Positions 22,080 through 28,782 of a DNA stretch of 34,584 nt are shown here, in pieces (the stretch's first letter is position 1; the number at the start of each line of letters is the position of its first letter). The DNA is from Elusimicrobia bacterium UBA4817. Its GTDB lineage: Bacteria > Elusimicrobiota > UBA8919. The notes beneath the pieces were generated by a model. It was not told where the DNA came from. It was given only the letters and a program-made list of their open reading frames with translations, and did not search any database. The translations under genes were made by a program, and so were the position numbers. Where the stretch lies: the NCBI GenBank assembly GCA_002402375.1, contig DHFT01000028.1, forward strand, positions 1-34,584, in the 5' to 3' direction.

Positions 22080-22924
22080 AAAAAATAATTGTCCAGTGTC
22101 CAATGTCCAATGTCCGAGGTCTTTTAACTTTTAACTTCGGGCTTCGGACTTTTATTGTTATTTTATTATTGACTTTGGACTTCGGACTTTGGCCTTCGGA
22201 CTTTATTTATGCCGATGAGTTACAAAATATTCTTGCAAAACTTAAAAGCAACGATGAATCGTTAAAAACCTGCAGGGGTAGTATAATTCAAACTACAATT
22301 TTAGGAAAAAATAAAAAGACATTCTCCGGGAAATTTTATTTTCAGAAACCTGATAAAGTAAAAATTGAATACGAGAAACCGTTTAGCCAGATAATTGTGT
22401 CTAACGACGAAAAGTTTTGGCAGTATGTCCCGTCACAAAAAACTGTCAGAGTTGCCAAGTGGTCGGAACTTGATATTTTCGAGAGACCTCAACTTGACTT
22501 CGGGTTGAATATTCTCGGTTTATTAAAAGAGGACTATGTTCTGGAACTAAAAGGTTTTGCAAAACTTGACGGCGAGGAAACGATTTTGATAAATGCAACT
22601 CCTAATGTAAAAACTGAAATAAAAAATATTTCAAAAATATCTATTTGGGTCAGTAAGGAATTTTTAATGCCGTTAAAGTTTGAAATATATGATAAAGATG
22701 GCAATGTTTTAGGATGGGTTATGTACGAGAATTATAAGAATTATTCCGATGTTATGTTCCCGCAAAAAATTCATATCTGGAACCGTTTGCCGTCGGGGCA
22801 TATTTTTAATCATATAACATACAAAAATGTTGATATCAATAAATCAATTGCTCAAAATATTTTTAATTTTGTGCCTCCGGAAGGTACAAAGGTCGTTGAA
22901 ATTAAAAAAAAAGGAGGTGATTAG
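22076..22924 (+). CDS. LolA-like outer-membrane lipoprotein carrier / sorting protein
   Basis: This periplasmic protein of the LolA/LolB-like fold ferries lipoproteins across the periplasm. Mature-region signatures: LAKLKSNDESLKTCRGSIIQ, FSGKFYFQKPDKVKIEYEKP, IIVSNDEKFWQYVPSQKTVR and later FNFVPPEGTKVVEI. It is 282 aa, long for LolA, and the excess is at the N-terminus: codons 6-43 run through heptamer tracts (22091-22153 and 22171-22205) flanking a short normal hydrophobic core FIVILLLT. The signal peptide is thus partly built of repeat DNA. GTG 22076 overlaps thrC by 4 bp. A small lipoprotein gene follows, a sensible partner for this context. Confidence 0.82.
   Translation: MKKIIVQCPMSNVRGLLTFNFGLRTFIVILLLTLDFGLWPSDFIYADELQNILAKLKSNDESLKTCRGSIIQTTILGKNKKTFSGKFYFQKPDKVKIEYEKPFSQIIVSNDEKFWQYVPSQKTVRVAKWSELDIFERPQLDFGLNILGLLKEDYVLELKGFAKLDGEETILINATPNVKTEIKNISKISIWVSKEFLMPLKFEIYDKDGNVLGWVMYENYKNYSDVMFPQKIHIWNRLPSGHIFNHITYKNVDINKSIAQNIFNFVPPEGTKVVEIKKKGGD
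22091..22205. repeat. GTCCAAT / GACTTCG heptamer tracts in the signal peptide of the LolA-like gene
   Basis: Nine heptamer steps (22091-22153), then a 17-bp non-repeat core, then five steps (22171-22205). The second tract is the rough reverse complement of the first, so they can pair. All are in the reading frame. Confidence 0.8.
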
Positions 22925-22926
22925 TA

Positions 22927-23265
22927 ATGAAAAGAATAGTGGCTGGTTTTATTGCTTTAGCATTTGTTTTTACGGTTGTCGGATGTTCAATACCGAGAAT
23001 ACCGGATAAACATATCAGATATTTTGAAAAAAATACTGATAAAAAACTGATTGAGAAAAAATCCAGAGTTTTGTCAACAGTTCTCAATGTAGTTATTCCC
23101 GGGACCGGGCAGATGTATTGCGAGGACTGGGGTGACGGCGTTCTGACATTTTTCACATCTTGGCTGGTAGTTCCTTATTTCTTCGGAATTGCCGATGCTA
23201 ATTTGACTGCAAAGTATCTCAACTACGAGCACTCATATAACGAGTATAATCCTGAGAAAAAATAA
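22927..23265 (+). CDS. small lipoprotein with a C-terminal membrane segment
   Basis: The 112-aa protein has a lipoprotein signal (KRIVAGFIALAFVFTVVGC, lipobox VVGC with Cys at position 20). A soluble stretch follows (DKHIRYFEKNTDKK, IEKKSRVLSTVLN), then a conserved-looking IPGTGQMYCEDWGDGVL and a hydrophobic segment FFTSWLVVPYFFGIA. GTGQMY resembles the small TM2-like or 'GxGQxY' membrane proteins often found with lipoprotein and cell-envelope genes. No firm family call is possible. AGGAGGTGA overlaps the end of the LolA-like gene and lies just before ATG 22927, so the two are co-translated. A terminator follows at 23282-23320. Confidence 0.75.
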   Translation: MKRIVAGFIALAFVFTVVGCSIPRIPDKHIRYFEKNTDKKLIEKKSRVLSTVLNVVIPGTGQMYCEDWGDGVLTFFTSWLVVPYFFGIADANLTAKYLNYEHSYNEYNPEKK

Positions 23266-23281
23266 TAAGTAAAAATCAGAT

Positions 23282-23320
23282 ATACGGAACTTCCTGTTAT
23301 GGGGGTTCCGTATGTTTTTT
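23282..23320 (+). terminator. rho-independent terminator after the small lipoprotein gene
   Basis: Arms ATACGGAAC (23282-23290) and GTTCCGTAT (23305-23313) pair perfectly over 9 bp with a 14-base loop and are followed by G plus six T. It closes the thrC/lolA-like unit just before the argF promoter. Confidence 0.75.
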
Positions 23321-23335
23321 AGGAAGTTTTTCTAA

Positions 23336-23364
23336 TTGAAAATATAACGAAATTTTGCTATAAT
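23336..23364 (+). promoter_or_regulatory. extended -10 promoter of argF
   Basis: TTGAAA (23336-23341), a 17-bp spacer, and TGC before TATAAT (23359-23364), an extended -10. The predicted start near 23371 leaves about two bases before ATG 23373, so argF mRNA should be leaderless. It comes straight after the terminator at 23282-23320. No arginine repressor box was identified by eye. Confidence 0.75.
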
Positions 23365-23372
23365 AAAACATT

Positions 23373-24299
23373 ATGAAAACAAAACATTTAGTTTCAATTT
23401 CGGATTTGGAAAAAGAGGATATTTTAGAGATTTTTGAGACGGCGGCGGCACTTAAATCAAAACAGAAAAGTGGTAAAAAATATACTCCGCTTGAAGGCAA
23501 AACCCTTGCAATGATTTTTTCAAAGCCGTCAACAAGGACGCGGGTTTCTTTTGAAACAGGGATATATCAGTTAGGCGGGCTCGGACTTTTTTTAAGCGGT
23601 CAGGAACTGCAACTTCGCCGCGGCGAGACAATTTCTGATACTGCAAGGACGCTTTCAAGATATATTAACGGTATTATGATAAGAACATTCAGTCATAACG
23701 ATGTTGAAGAACTTGCAAAACATTCGGATGTGCCGGTTATTAACGGTTTGACCGATTTGGAGCATCCCTGTCAGGCGTTGGGAGATGTATTTACGATACT
23801 TGAAAAAAAATGTTCCAAGTCCGATGTCCAAGGTCTCAAAAAATTAAAATTTGTTTTCATTGGTGACGGTAATAATGTCGCAAATTCTTTAATGCTTTTA
23901 TGCGCCAAACTTTCAATTAATTTTACGGTAATTACTCCCGCCGGTTATGAGCCGGATAAAAACATTTTTAATTCCGCAAAGGAAATATCACCTGATATAA
24001 AACTTTCAAATGAAGTTGCCGGCGTTGCCGCTGCCGATGTTATGTATACCGATGTTTGGACATCAATGGGCAAGGACGAAGAGAGGGAAAAACGACTTCA
24101 AGTTTTTAAGCCGTATCAGGTGAACGCTTCCCTGCTGTCAAAAGCCAAACCGGATTGTATCGTTATGCATTGTCTTCCTGCAAAACGCGGCGAAGAAATT
24201 ACCAATGATGTCATAGACGGTAAAAACTCCGTAGTATTTGACCAGGCGGAAAACCGTCTCCACATCCAGAAAGCAATAATGCTGCTGCTGATGAGTTGA
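23373..24299 (+). CDS. argF: ornithine carbamoyltransferase (anabolic type)
   Basis: This is the third carbamoyltransferase of the window and the only classical one; it makes citrulline from ornithine and carbamoyl phosphate for arginine synthesis. The 308-aa protein has FSKPSTRTRVSFETGIYQLGG (split FSKPSTRTRVSF / ETGIYQLGG), the HPCQALGDVF motif, VFIGDGNNVANSLM, the ornithine loop DVWTSMGKDEE and MHCLPAKRGEE. A CSKSDVQG insertion near residues 147-156 is encoded by a GTCCAAG-type heptamer tract at a loop. A consensus extended -10 promoter lies so close that the message should be leaderless. It heads a tight five-gene run. Confidence 0.95.
   Translation: MKTKHLVSISDLEKEDILEIFETAAALKSKQKSGKKYTPLEGKTLAMIFSKPSTRTRVSFETGIYQLGGLGLFLSGQELQLRRGETISDTARTLSRYINGIMIRTFSHNDVEELAKHSDVPVINGLTDLEHPCQALGDVFTILEKKCSKSDVQGLKKLKFVFIGDGNNVANSLMLLCAKLSINFTVITPAGYEPDKNIFNSAKEISPDIKLSNEVAGVAAADVMYTDVWTSMGKDEEREKRLQVFKPYQVNASLLSKAKPDCIVMHCLPAKRGEEITNDVIDGKNSVVFDQAENRLHIQKAIMLLLMS
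23812..23839. repeat. GTCCAAG heptamer tract inside argF
   Basis: Four 7-bp steps related to GTCCAAT encode a short extra loop (CSKSDVQG) in the carbamoyltransferase. Confidence 0.7.
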
Positions 24300-24970
24300 A
24301 AAAATTGCTCTACAAAATCTATAAAAAACTTCTGAAATATTTTGGTCCGCAGGGCTGGTGGCCTATCGGAGGCATCTACAAGCCCGCTAAAAAATATTTT
24401 TCAGAAAAAGAAAAATTTGAAATAATGGTCGGCGCGATACTCACCCAGAATACCGCGTGGAACAATGTTGAAAAAGCGCTTTCCAATTTAAGAAGTGCGA
24501 ACTTGCTTAATATCAAGAAAATATCAAAAATAAATCTAAGAAAACTCCAATCGCTGATAAAACCTTCCGGATTTTATAAACAGAAAGCAAAACGGCTGAA
24601 AAACTTTACAAATTCAATTAGACCAATTGGACTAATTGAAAATTTACGCCGGGAATATCTTTTGTCATTAAATGGCGTCGGTCCGGAAACGGCTGATTCA
24701 ATATTATTGTATGCCCTCGGCAAGCCGTATTTTGTGATTGATGCCTATACGAAACGTCTTATAAACCGTCTCGGAATTTTTGATAGCCAAGATTATCACG
24801 AGATACAGAAGTTTTTTGAGAAAAATGTTCCTAAAGATGTAGAAATTTACAAAGAATATCATGCCTTGATAGTTGCACTTGCTAAAAATTTTTGCAAAAA
24901 AAATCCTGAATGCAAAAATTGTCCGATTATAAATTGTTGCAAACAAAATAATGTAGCCCCCGACTTGTAG
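24296..24970 (+). CDS. endonuclease III-like DNA glycosylase (HhH-GPD, Fe-S)
   Basis: This base-excision repair glycosylase has 224 aa. Motifs: FGPQGWWPIGG, FEIMVGAILTQNTAWNNVEKAL, the helix-hairpin-helix LNGVGPETADSILLYALG, FVIDAYTKRLINRLG with the catalytic Asp, and a C-terminal 4Fe-4S loop CKKNPECKNCPIINC. The lysine that gives Nth its lyase activity is Glu here (GPETADS), so it is probably a monofunctional glycosylase of the EndoIII-like subfamily rather than true Nth. The start is TTG 24296, overlapping argF (TTGA); no ATG is available. Residues about 107-114 and the final NVAPDL arise from dispersed palindromes (24615-24638 and 24951-24990). Confidence 0.87.
   Translation: MKKLLYKIYKKLLKYFGPQGWWPIGGIYKPAKKYFSEKEKFEIMVGAILTQNTAWNNVEKALSNLRSANLLNIKKISKINLRKLQSLIKPSGFYKQKAKRLKNFTNSIRPIGLIENLRREYLLSLNGVGPETADSILLYALGKPYFVIDAYTKRLINRLGIFDSQDYHEIQKFFEKNVPKDVEIYKEYHALIVALAKNFCKKNPECKNCPIINCCKQNNVAPDL
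24615..24638. repeat. near-perfect 24-bp palindrome inside the nth-like gene
   Basis: CAATTAGACCAA followed by TTGGACTAATTG; only one mirrored pair (two bases) breaks symmetry. It is translated as SIRPIGLI. Confidence 0.65.
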
Positions 24971-24990
24971 CCGCAGGTTTTAACCTGCGG
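24966..24990. repeat. TGTAG-type hairpin at the nth-like/cutA junction
   Basis: CCGCAGGTT / AACCTGCGG with a TT loop follows TTGTAG. The TAG is the stop codon of the nth-like gene, and the bases just after the hairpin supply a Shine-Dalgarno-like GGGAGG. Confidence 0.7.
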
Positions 24991-25008
24991 GAGGTGAACG
25001 GAGCGAAT

Positions 25009-25332
25009 ATGGTAAAGATGAAATACGCAGTGGTTTTTGTGACGGCGGCAAACCTTAAGGAAGCAAAAAAAATTGCATCTGTCGTCGTAAAAGAACGGCT
25101 TGTTGCCTGTGTCAATATAGTGAAAAAAATAGAATCAATTTATTGGTGGCAGGGCAAGATTGAAAAATCTGCCGAAGTTCTTTTGATAATGAAAACAAAA
25201 ATTTCTCTGGCAAAAAAACTAATAAAAAAAGTAAAATCGCTTCATTCATACAAAGTGCCGGAAATAATAATGTTTCCGATAATTGCCGGCAATCCCGACT
25301 ATCTCAAATGGATGGAGGACGAAACAAAATGA
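25009..25332 (+). CDS. cutA: CutA1-type divalent-ion tolerance protein
   Basis: This is a small trimeric PII-like protein of 107 aa, historically linked with divalent metal tolerance; its molecular role is unclear in general. Seen: VVFVTAANLKEAKKIASVVV, ERLVACVNIVKKIESIYWWQGKIEKS (split ERLVACVNIVKKI / ESIYWWQGKIEKS), EVLLIMKTK and HSYKVPEIIMFPIIAGNPDYLKW (split HSYKVPEIIMFP / IAGNPDYLKW). ATG 25009 with GGAG 5 bp upstream is favoured over GTG 24994. That GGAG and the nearby GGGAGG border a hairpin repeat (24971-24990). The stop overlaps the amrS start by ATGA. Confidence 0.94.
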   Translation: MVKMKYAVVFVTAANLKEAKKIASVVVKERLVACVNIVKKIESIYWWQGKIEKSAEVLLIMKTKISLAKKLIKKVKSLHSYKVPEIIMFPIIAGNPDYLKWMEDETK

Positions 25333-26333
25333 AAGAAGCGTTGTATTGGGAAGTTTACAATGAAGAAAAAAAACAGTTAAAATGTAATCTGTGCCCGTGG
25401 TATTGTATAATACCCGACGGAAAAGTCGGAAATTGCGGTATCAGAAAAAATGTTGACGGCAAACTTTTTTCGCTCACTTACGATAAATTCATTTCCGTTT
25501 CAATGGACCCGATAGAAAAAAAGCCGCTTTATCATTTTTATCCCGGCAGCGAAATTTTATCGCTCGGTTCGCTTGGTTGCAATTTTCACTGCCAGTTCTG
25601 CCAGAACTGGGAAATTTCTCAGGCGGCATTTGATGAAACTTATCTGAAAACGGTTACCTCTTCCGATGCAGTAGCACTTGCAAAACAGTATCATTCCGTC
25701 GGAATTGCCTATACTTATAACGAACCGTTGATAAATTATGAATGGTTAAAAGATACGATGGCTGAAGCAAAAAAATACGGACTGAAAAACGTACTGGTTT
25801 CAAACGGCTACATAAACGAAGAGCCTTTTCACAACATAGTGGAAAATATTGACGCTGCAAACATAGACGTAAAATCATTCCGGGATGAATTTTATAAAAA
25901 ATACACCGGCGGGAAACTTGCTCCTGTTTTGAGGACGGTGGAAATACTTGTCAAAAAGAAAAAGCATGTTGAAATAACAAATTTGATTATTCCCGGCTTA
26001 AACGATTCCGATGATGAAATTTCAGATTTAGTTGACTGGGTCTGGTCTTTGGGCGAGGAGACCCCGCTTCATTTTTCAAGATATTTCCCCTGCTACAAAA
26101 TGACAATTAAAGCGACCCCGTTTCCTACGCTTGAAAGAGCAAGAAAAATCGCGCTAAAAAAGTTGAAACATGTTTTTATAGGAAATGCAATGGAGTTGGA
26201 ATACAACAGAACATATTGTCCGCAATGCAAAGAAATTCTGATAGAACGTAGTGGTTATAATACGGAAATCGTCGGATTAACAGGTGGCCGGTGCAAAAAA
26301 TGCGGGTATAAAATCCCTACACTTGTAATATGA
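25329..26333 (+). CDS. amrS: AmmeMemoRadiSam system radical SAM enzyme
   Basis: The 334-aa protein belongs to the AmrS subgroup of radical SAM enzymes. An N-terminal cysteine pair and more Cys (LKCNLCPWYCIIPDGKVGNCG) precede FISVSMDPIEKKPLYHFYPG. The SAM-cluster motif is GCNFHCQFCQNWEIS (C-x3-C-x2-C). It continues with AYTYNEPLINYEW, NVLVSNGYINEEP, IIPGLNDSDDEI and a C-terminal zinc-like pair of CxxC motifs (CPQCKEI, CKKCGY). The partners AMMECR1 (AmrA) and Memo (AmrB) are not in this window. ATG 25329 overlaps cutA; ATG 25308 is in frame. It overlaps maf by ATGA. Confidence 0.92.
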   Translation: MKEALYWEVYNEEKKQLKCNLCPWYCIIPDGKVGNCGIRKNVDGKLFSLTYDKFISVSMDPIEKKPLYHFYPGSEILSLGSLGCNFHCQFCQNWEISQAAFDETYLKTVTSSDAVALAKQYHSVGIAYTYNEPLINYEWLKDTMAEAKKYGLKNVLVSNGYINEEPFHNIVENIDAANIDVKSFRDEFYKKYTGGKLAPVLRTVEILVKKKKHVEITNLIIPGLNDSDDEISDLVDWVWSLGEETPLHFSRYFPCYKMTIKATPFPTLERARKIALKKLKHVFIGNAMELEYNRTYCPQCKEILIERSGYNTEIVGLTGGRCKKCGYKIPTLVI

Positions 26334-26896
26334 CAAAGTTGATTCTTGCCTCGTCATCTCCTCAAAGAAAAAAAATACTTAAAGATGCGGGTTATAAATT
26401 TGAAATCGTTCACCCGAAAATATCGGAAAAAGTCCGCAGCAAAAATCCGGTTAAGATAGTTGAATCGCTTGCTTTGAAAAAAGCAAAAGCAGTAAAGAAA
26501 AATGGAATAGTCGTCGGCGCGGATACTATTGTAGTTTTGCGCAGCGAGATAATAGGCAAGCCCAAAAATGAAAATGAAGCAAGAAAAATTTTAAGAAAAC
26601 TTTCCGGTTCAAAACATTATGTCTATACGGGCGTGGCAATTGTAGATACCGTCAATAAAAGATATATCGTTGATTATGAAAAAACGGAAGTTCAGTTTAG
26701 AAAACTTTCCGAAGAAGATATTGAAAATGTTTGCGGAAAATATCTTGATAAGGCAGGGGCGTATTCAATTCAGTCAAAAAATGACCGTTTCGTGAAAAAT
26801 ATAAAAGGCGATTATTTGAATGTTGTCGGCTTTCCTCTGGAAAAATTCCAAAAAATGCTAAAAAAATTACAGAACCGAATTTATCTCTGCGACTAA
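26330..26896 (+). CDS. maf: Maf-family nucleoside triphosphate pyrophosphatase
   Basis: This house-cleaning enzyme hydrolyses non-canonical or selected NTPs to NMP plus PPi. The 188-aa protein has LILASSSPQRKKILKDAGY (the Maf motif, normally SxSPRR, here SPQR), VVGADTIVVLRSEIIGKP, SGSKHYVYTGVAI, and DKAGAYSIQSKNDRFVKNI followed by DYLNVVGFPL. The last 30 bp overlap the convergent thioredoxin gene tail to tail. It is the final gene of the argF run, and no terminator is visible between the convergent genes. Confidence 0.93.
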   Translation: MTKLILASSSPQRKKILKDAGYKFEIVHPKISEKVRSKNPVKIVESLALKKAKAVKKNGIVVGADTIVVLRSEIIGKPKNENEARKILRKLSGSKHYVYTGVAIVDTVNKRYIVDYEKTEVQFRKLSEEDIENVCGKYLDKAGAYSIQSKNDRFVKNIKGDYLNVVGFPLEKFQKMLKKLQNRIYLCD

Positions 26897-27187
26897 CTTC
26901 GGTTTTCCTGAAAATCCTACAATTTTTTTAACTACTTTGCCTTCTTTGAAAATCAGAAGCGTCGGTATCGCGGAAACGCCGAACTCGGATGATTTTTCCT
27001 GATTTTCGTCCACATTTAATTTTCCTACTTTAATTTTTCCGACGAATTCTTTCGCGATTTCCTCAATTACCGGTGCTATCATCTGGCAGGGTCCGCACCA
27101 TTCCGCCCAGAAATCAACAAGCACAGGAACCGTTGATTTCAAAACCTCGTCATTAAAATTGGCATCCGTCAAAACAACTTCACTCAT
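26867..27187 (-). CDS. trxA: thioredoxin
   Basis: This is a cytoplasmic disulfide reductase of 106 aa. It shows VLVDFWAEWCGPCQMIAPVIEEIA with the redox pair WCGPC (split VLVDFWAEWCGPC / QMIAPVIEEIA), VGKLNVDENQEKSS, the cis-proline loop VSAIPTLLIFKEGK and VGFSGKP. All the catalytic features of Trx are present. A strong GGGAGGGAAATT sequence precedes ATG 27187. It lies 79 bp downstream of the ZIP transporter on the minus strand. No thioredoxin reductase is adjacent. Confidence 0.96.
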   Translation of the reverse strand: MSEVVLTDANFNDEVLKSTVPVLVDFWAEWCGPCQMIAPVIEEIAKEFVGKIKVGKLNVDENQEKSSEFGVSAIPTLLIFKEGKVVKKIVGFSGKPKLVAEINSVL

Positions 27188-27266
27188 AATTTCCCTCCCG
27201 GTATAGTTTGTTTCTTATTTGTTAGATGTCGTTTTGCCGGATTCGGATTCATTAAATAAATATAGT

Positions 27267-27998
27267 TCAGTGAAAAATTTTACCAAGTATTAAAATTAAA
27301 AAAATTCCGAAGAGCAAAATTACGCTGTTTATTTTTCTGTTTGATTTATGAATTTCCGGAATTAAGTCCGCTGCCGCCAGATAAATAAAAGAGCCCGCGG
27401 TTATAGAGAGCAAAATGCCCAAAATGTTCGGCGGTAAATTTTTAAGAAATAAAAGCGAAGTAATTGCGCCGAACGGTGTCGCCATCGCTACAATTATTGA
27501 ATAAATCCAAATTTTTTTTCTTGGCTCGCCGGTATGAATTAAAATTCCTGTGGTTATAAGTCCTTCCGGAAACTCATGCAAAATTACGGCAATTGCAGTG
27601 AACAGTCCTATTGTTGCCGAGACCTCAAAACCGACCGTTATTGCAATACCGTCTAAGAGCGAGTGAACGGAAAGTCCTATAAACGACATTATTCCTAACC
27701 GGTGAACTTCGCAGTGGTCGTCGGCGCAGGGATGAATCGTTATTAAAAAGTTCTGAATTATGTAAAAAATCAAAAATCCGCAAAGCACCCACGCAGGAAC
27801 GTTTGTTGATATTTCTTTTATTTCTATCGCTTCAGGTATCAGATGAAAAAAAGATGTCGCAAGCATAATACCCGCAGCAAAACTTATAAAATAGACGGAG
27901 TTTCGTTTGGCATAATCCTCGTAATAAAAAATGAGAAGCGTTTCGATGAACGTCGCTACACCTGCGATTGAAGAGTAAAAAATTGCCGAAAATTCCAT
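27267..27998 (-). CDS. ZIP-family metal transporter
   Basis: The 243-aa integral membrane protein (about eight helices) probably imports zinc or another divalent metal. The helix IV metal motif is HSLLDGIAITVGFE, and helix V is HEFPEGLITTGIL, the classic paired His/Glu binuclear site. FAAGIMLATSFFHLIPEA and AAADLIPEIHK are further ZIP features. A short loop with HPCADDHCEVH (His, Asp and Cys rich) could bind metal between helices. It starts 3 bp after the SurA-like gene and so is in the same minus-strand operon. Metal specificity cannot be read from sequence. Confidence 0.92.
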   Translation of the reverse strand: MEFSAIFYSSIAGVATFIETLLIFYYEDYAKRNSVYFISFAAGIMLATSFFHLIPEAIEIKEISTNVPAWVLCGFLIFYIIQNFLITIHPCADDHCEVHRLGIMSFIGLSVHSLLDGIAITVGFEVSATIGLFTAIAVILHEFPEGLITTGILIHTGEPRKKIWIYSIIVAMATPFGAITSLLFLKNLPPNILGILLSITAGSFIYLAAADLIPEIHKSNRKINSVILLFGIFLILILGKIFH

Positions 27999-28001
27999 AA
28001 T

Positions 28002-28712
28002 TTATCTTCTGCCCTGCTGTTCAAATTTCGCGAGATTGTCATGAATTTTTGTTTTCTGTTGCAGTATTGCTATCCACTGGTTAAAAAGCAAAACTCTTTT
28101 TTCATTGCGGAGCGTTTCAATGAACTTGTCCTTTTCTTTTGCAAAATTTTTTAAATTTCCGTTTCTCCTTAAATATTCCATCTCGGCTTCTTTGTCAGTA
28201 ACCTTTGAAAGAAGATAAATCAGAAACCTTACTTTGTCTACTGCGAGCGCCCGTTTCCTTGATTTTTCAAATTCTTCATAATTCATTTTTAATCCGTAGC
28301 GAAGCGTCTGAAAATATGTTTGATGGTCAAAATGCCCGTCCTTCTGAAATGCCGGTATTTGCCGGAGATGCGCCGCAACTTCCGCATCCGTTACGGTTAT
28401 CCCGTATTTAATCGCAATCTGATAAAACGCTTCCTCGGAAATCATGTCCTGCAATACGCCCATTTTTATCTGCTGTAAGTCGCTATCGGTAAGTTCCGCA
28501 TCTTTTTTTTGCTCTCTTTGATTTTCTATTGCCCTTGATACCGCTCTGGCGAACTCCGAGTAAGAAACCTTTTTGTTATTTACTGTCGCAACCGTGTCAT
28601 GGCCCTTTGTCAAAATTCCGCCTGCGCCAAAATATGCGAATGTTGCGAATAAAAATCCGATAAGCGTTATCCAAAAAATCGTTTTTTTGTGAACCCGTAT
28701 AAAATCCATCAT
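28002..28712 (-). CDS. SurA/PpiD-like periplasmic chaperone module without a PPIase domain
   Basis: The 236-aa protein has a short cytoplasmic start (RVHKKTIFW), one transmembrane helix (ITLIGFLFATFAYFGAGGI), and a SurA_N-type chaperone fold: VATVNNKKVSYSEFARAVSRA, LQDMISEEAFYQIAIKYG, VTDAEVAAHLRQIPAFQKDGHFD (split VTDAEVAAHLRQ / IPAFQKDGHFD), QTYFQTLRYG. The C-terminal helix (LRNEKRVLLFNQWIAILQQK) is like the closing helix of SurA and PpiD. Where parvulin domains normally sit there is no room. It may help fold outer-membrane or exported proteins. Promoter at 28733-28760 and GGAG ahead of the start codon; MM start, ATG 28712 or 28709. Confidence 0.83.
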   Translation of the reverse strand: MMDFIRVHKKTIFWITLIGFLFATFAYFGAGGILTKGHDTVATVNNKKVSYSEFARAVSRAIENQREQKKDAELTDSDLQQIKMGVLQDMISEEAFYQIAIKYGITVTDAEVAAHLRQIPAFQKDGHFDHQTYFQTLRYGLKMNYEEFEKSRKRALAVDKVRFLIYLLSKVTDKEAEMEYLRRNGNLKNFAKEKDKFIETLRNEKRVLLFNQWIAILQQKTKIHDNLAKFEQQGRR

Positions 28713-28732
28713 AAATTTTCTCCTCAGATTCT

Positions 28733-28760
28733 ATTATATTTTTTTGCTTCCAAAAGTCAA
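28733..28760 (-). promoter_or_regulatory. promoter of the surA-like/ZIP/trxA operon
   Basis: On the minus strand TTGACT (28760-28755), a 16-bp spacer and TATAAT (28738-28733). Transcription would start near 28726, leaving a short leader with a GAGGAG site before ATG 28712. Confidence 0.7.
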
Positions 28761-28782
28761 CATTTTTTTGTAAAATATAAAA

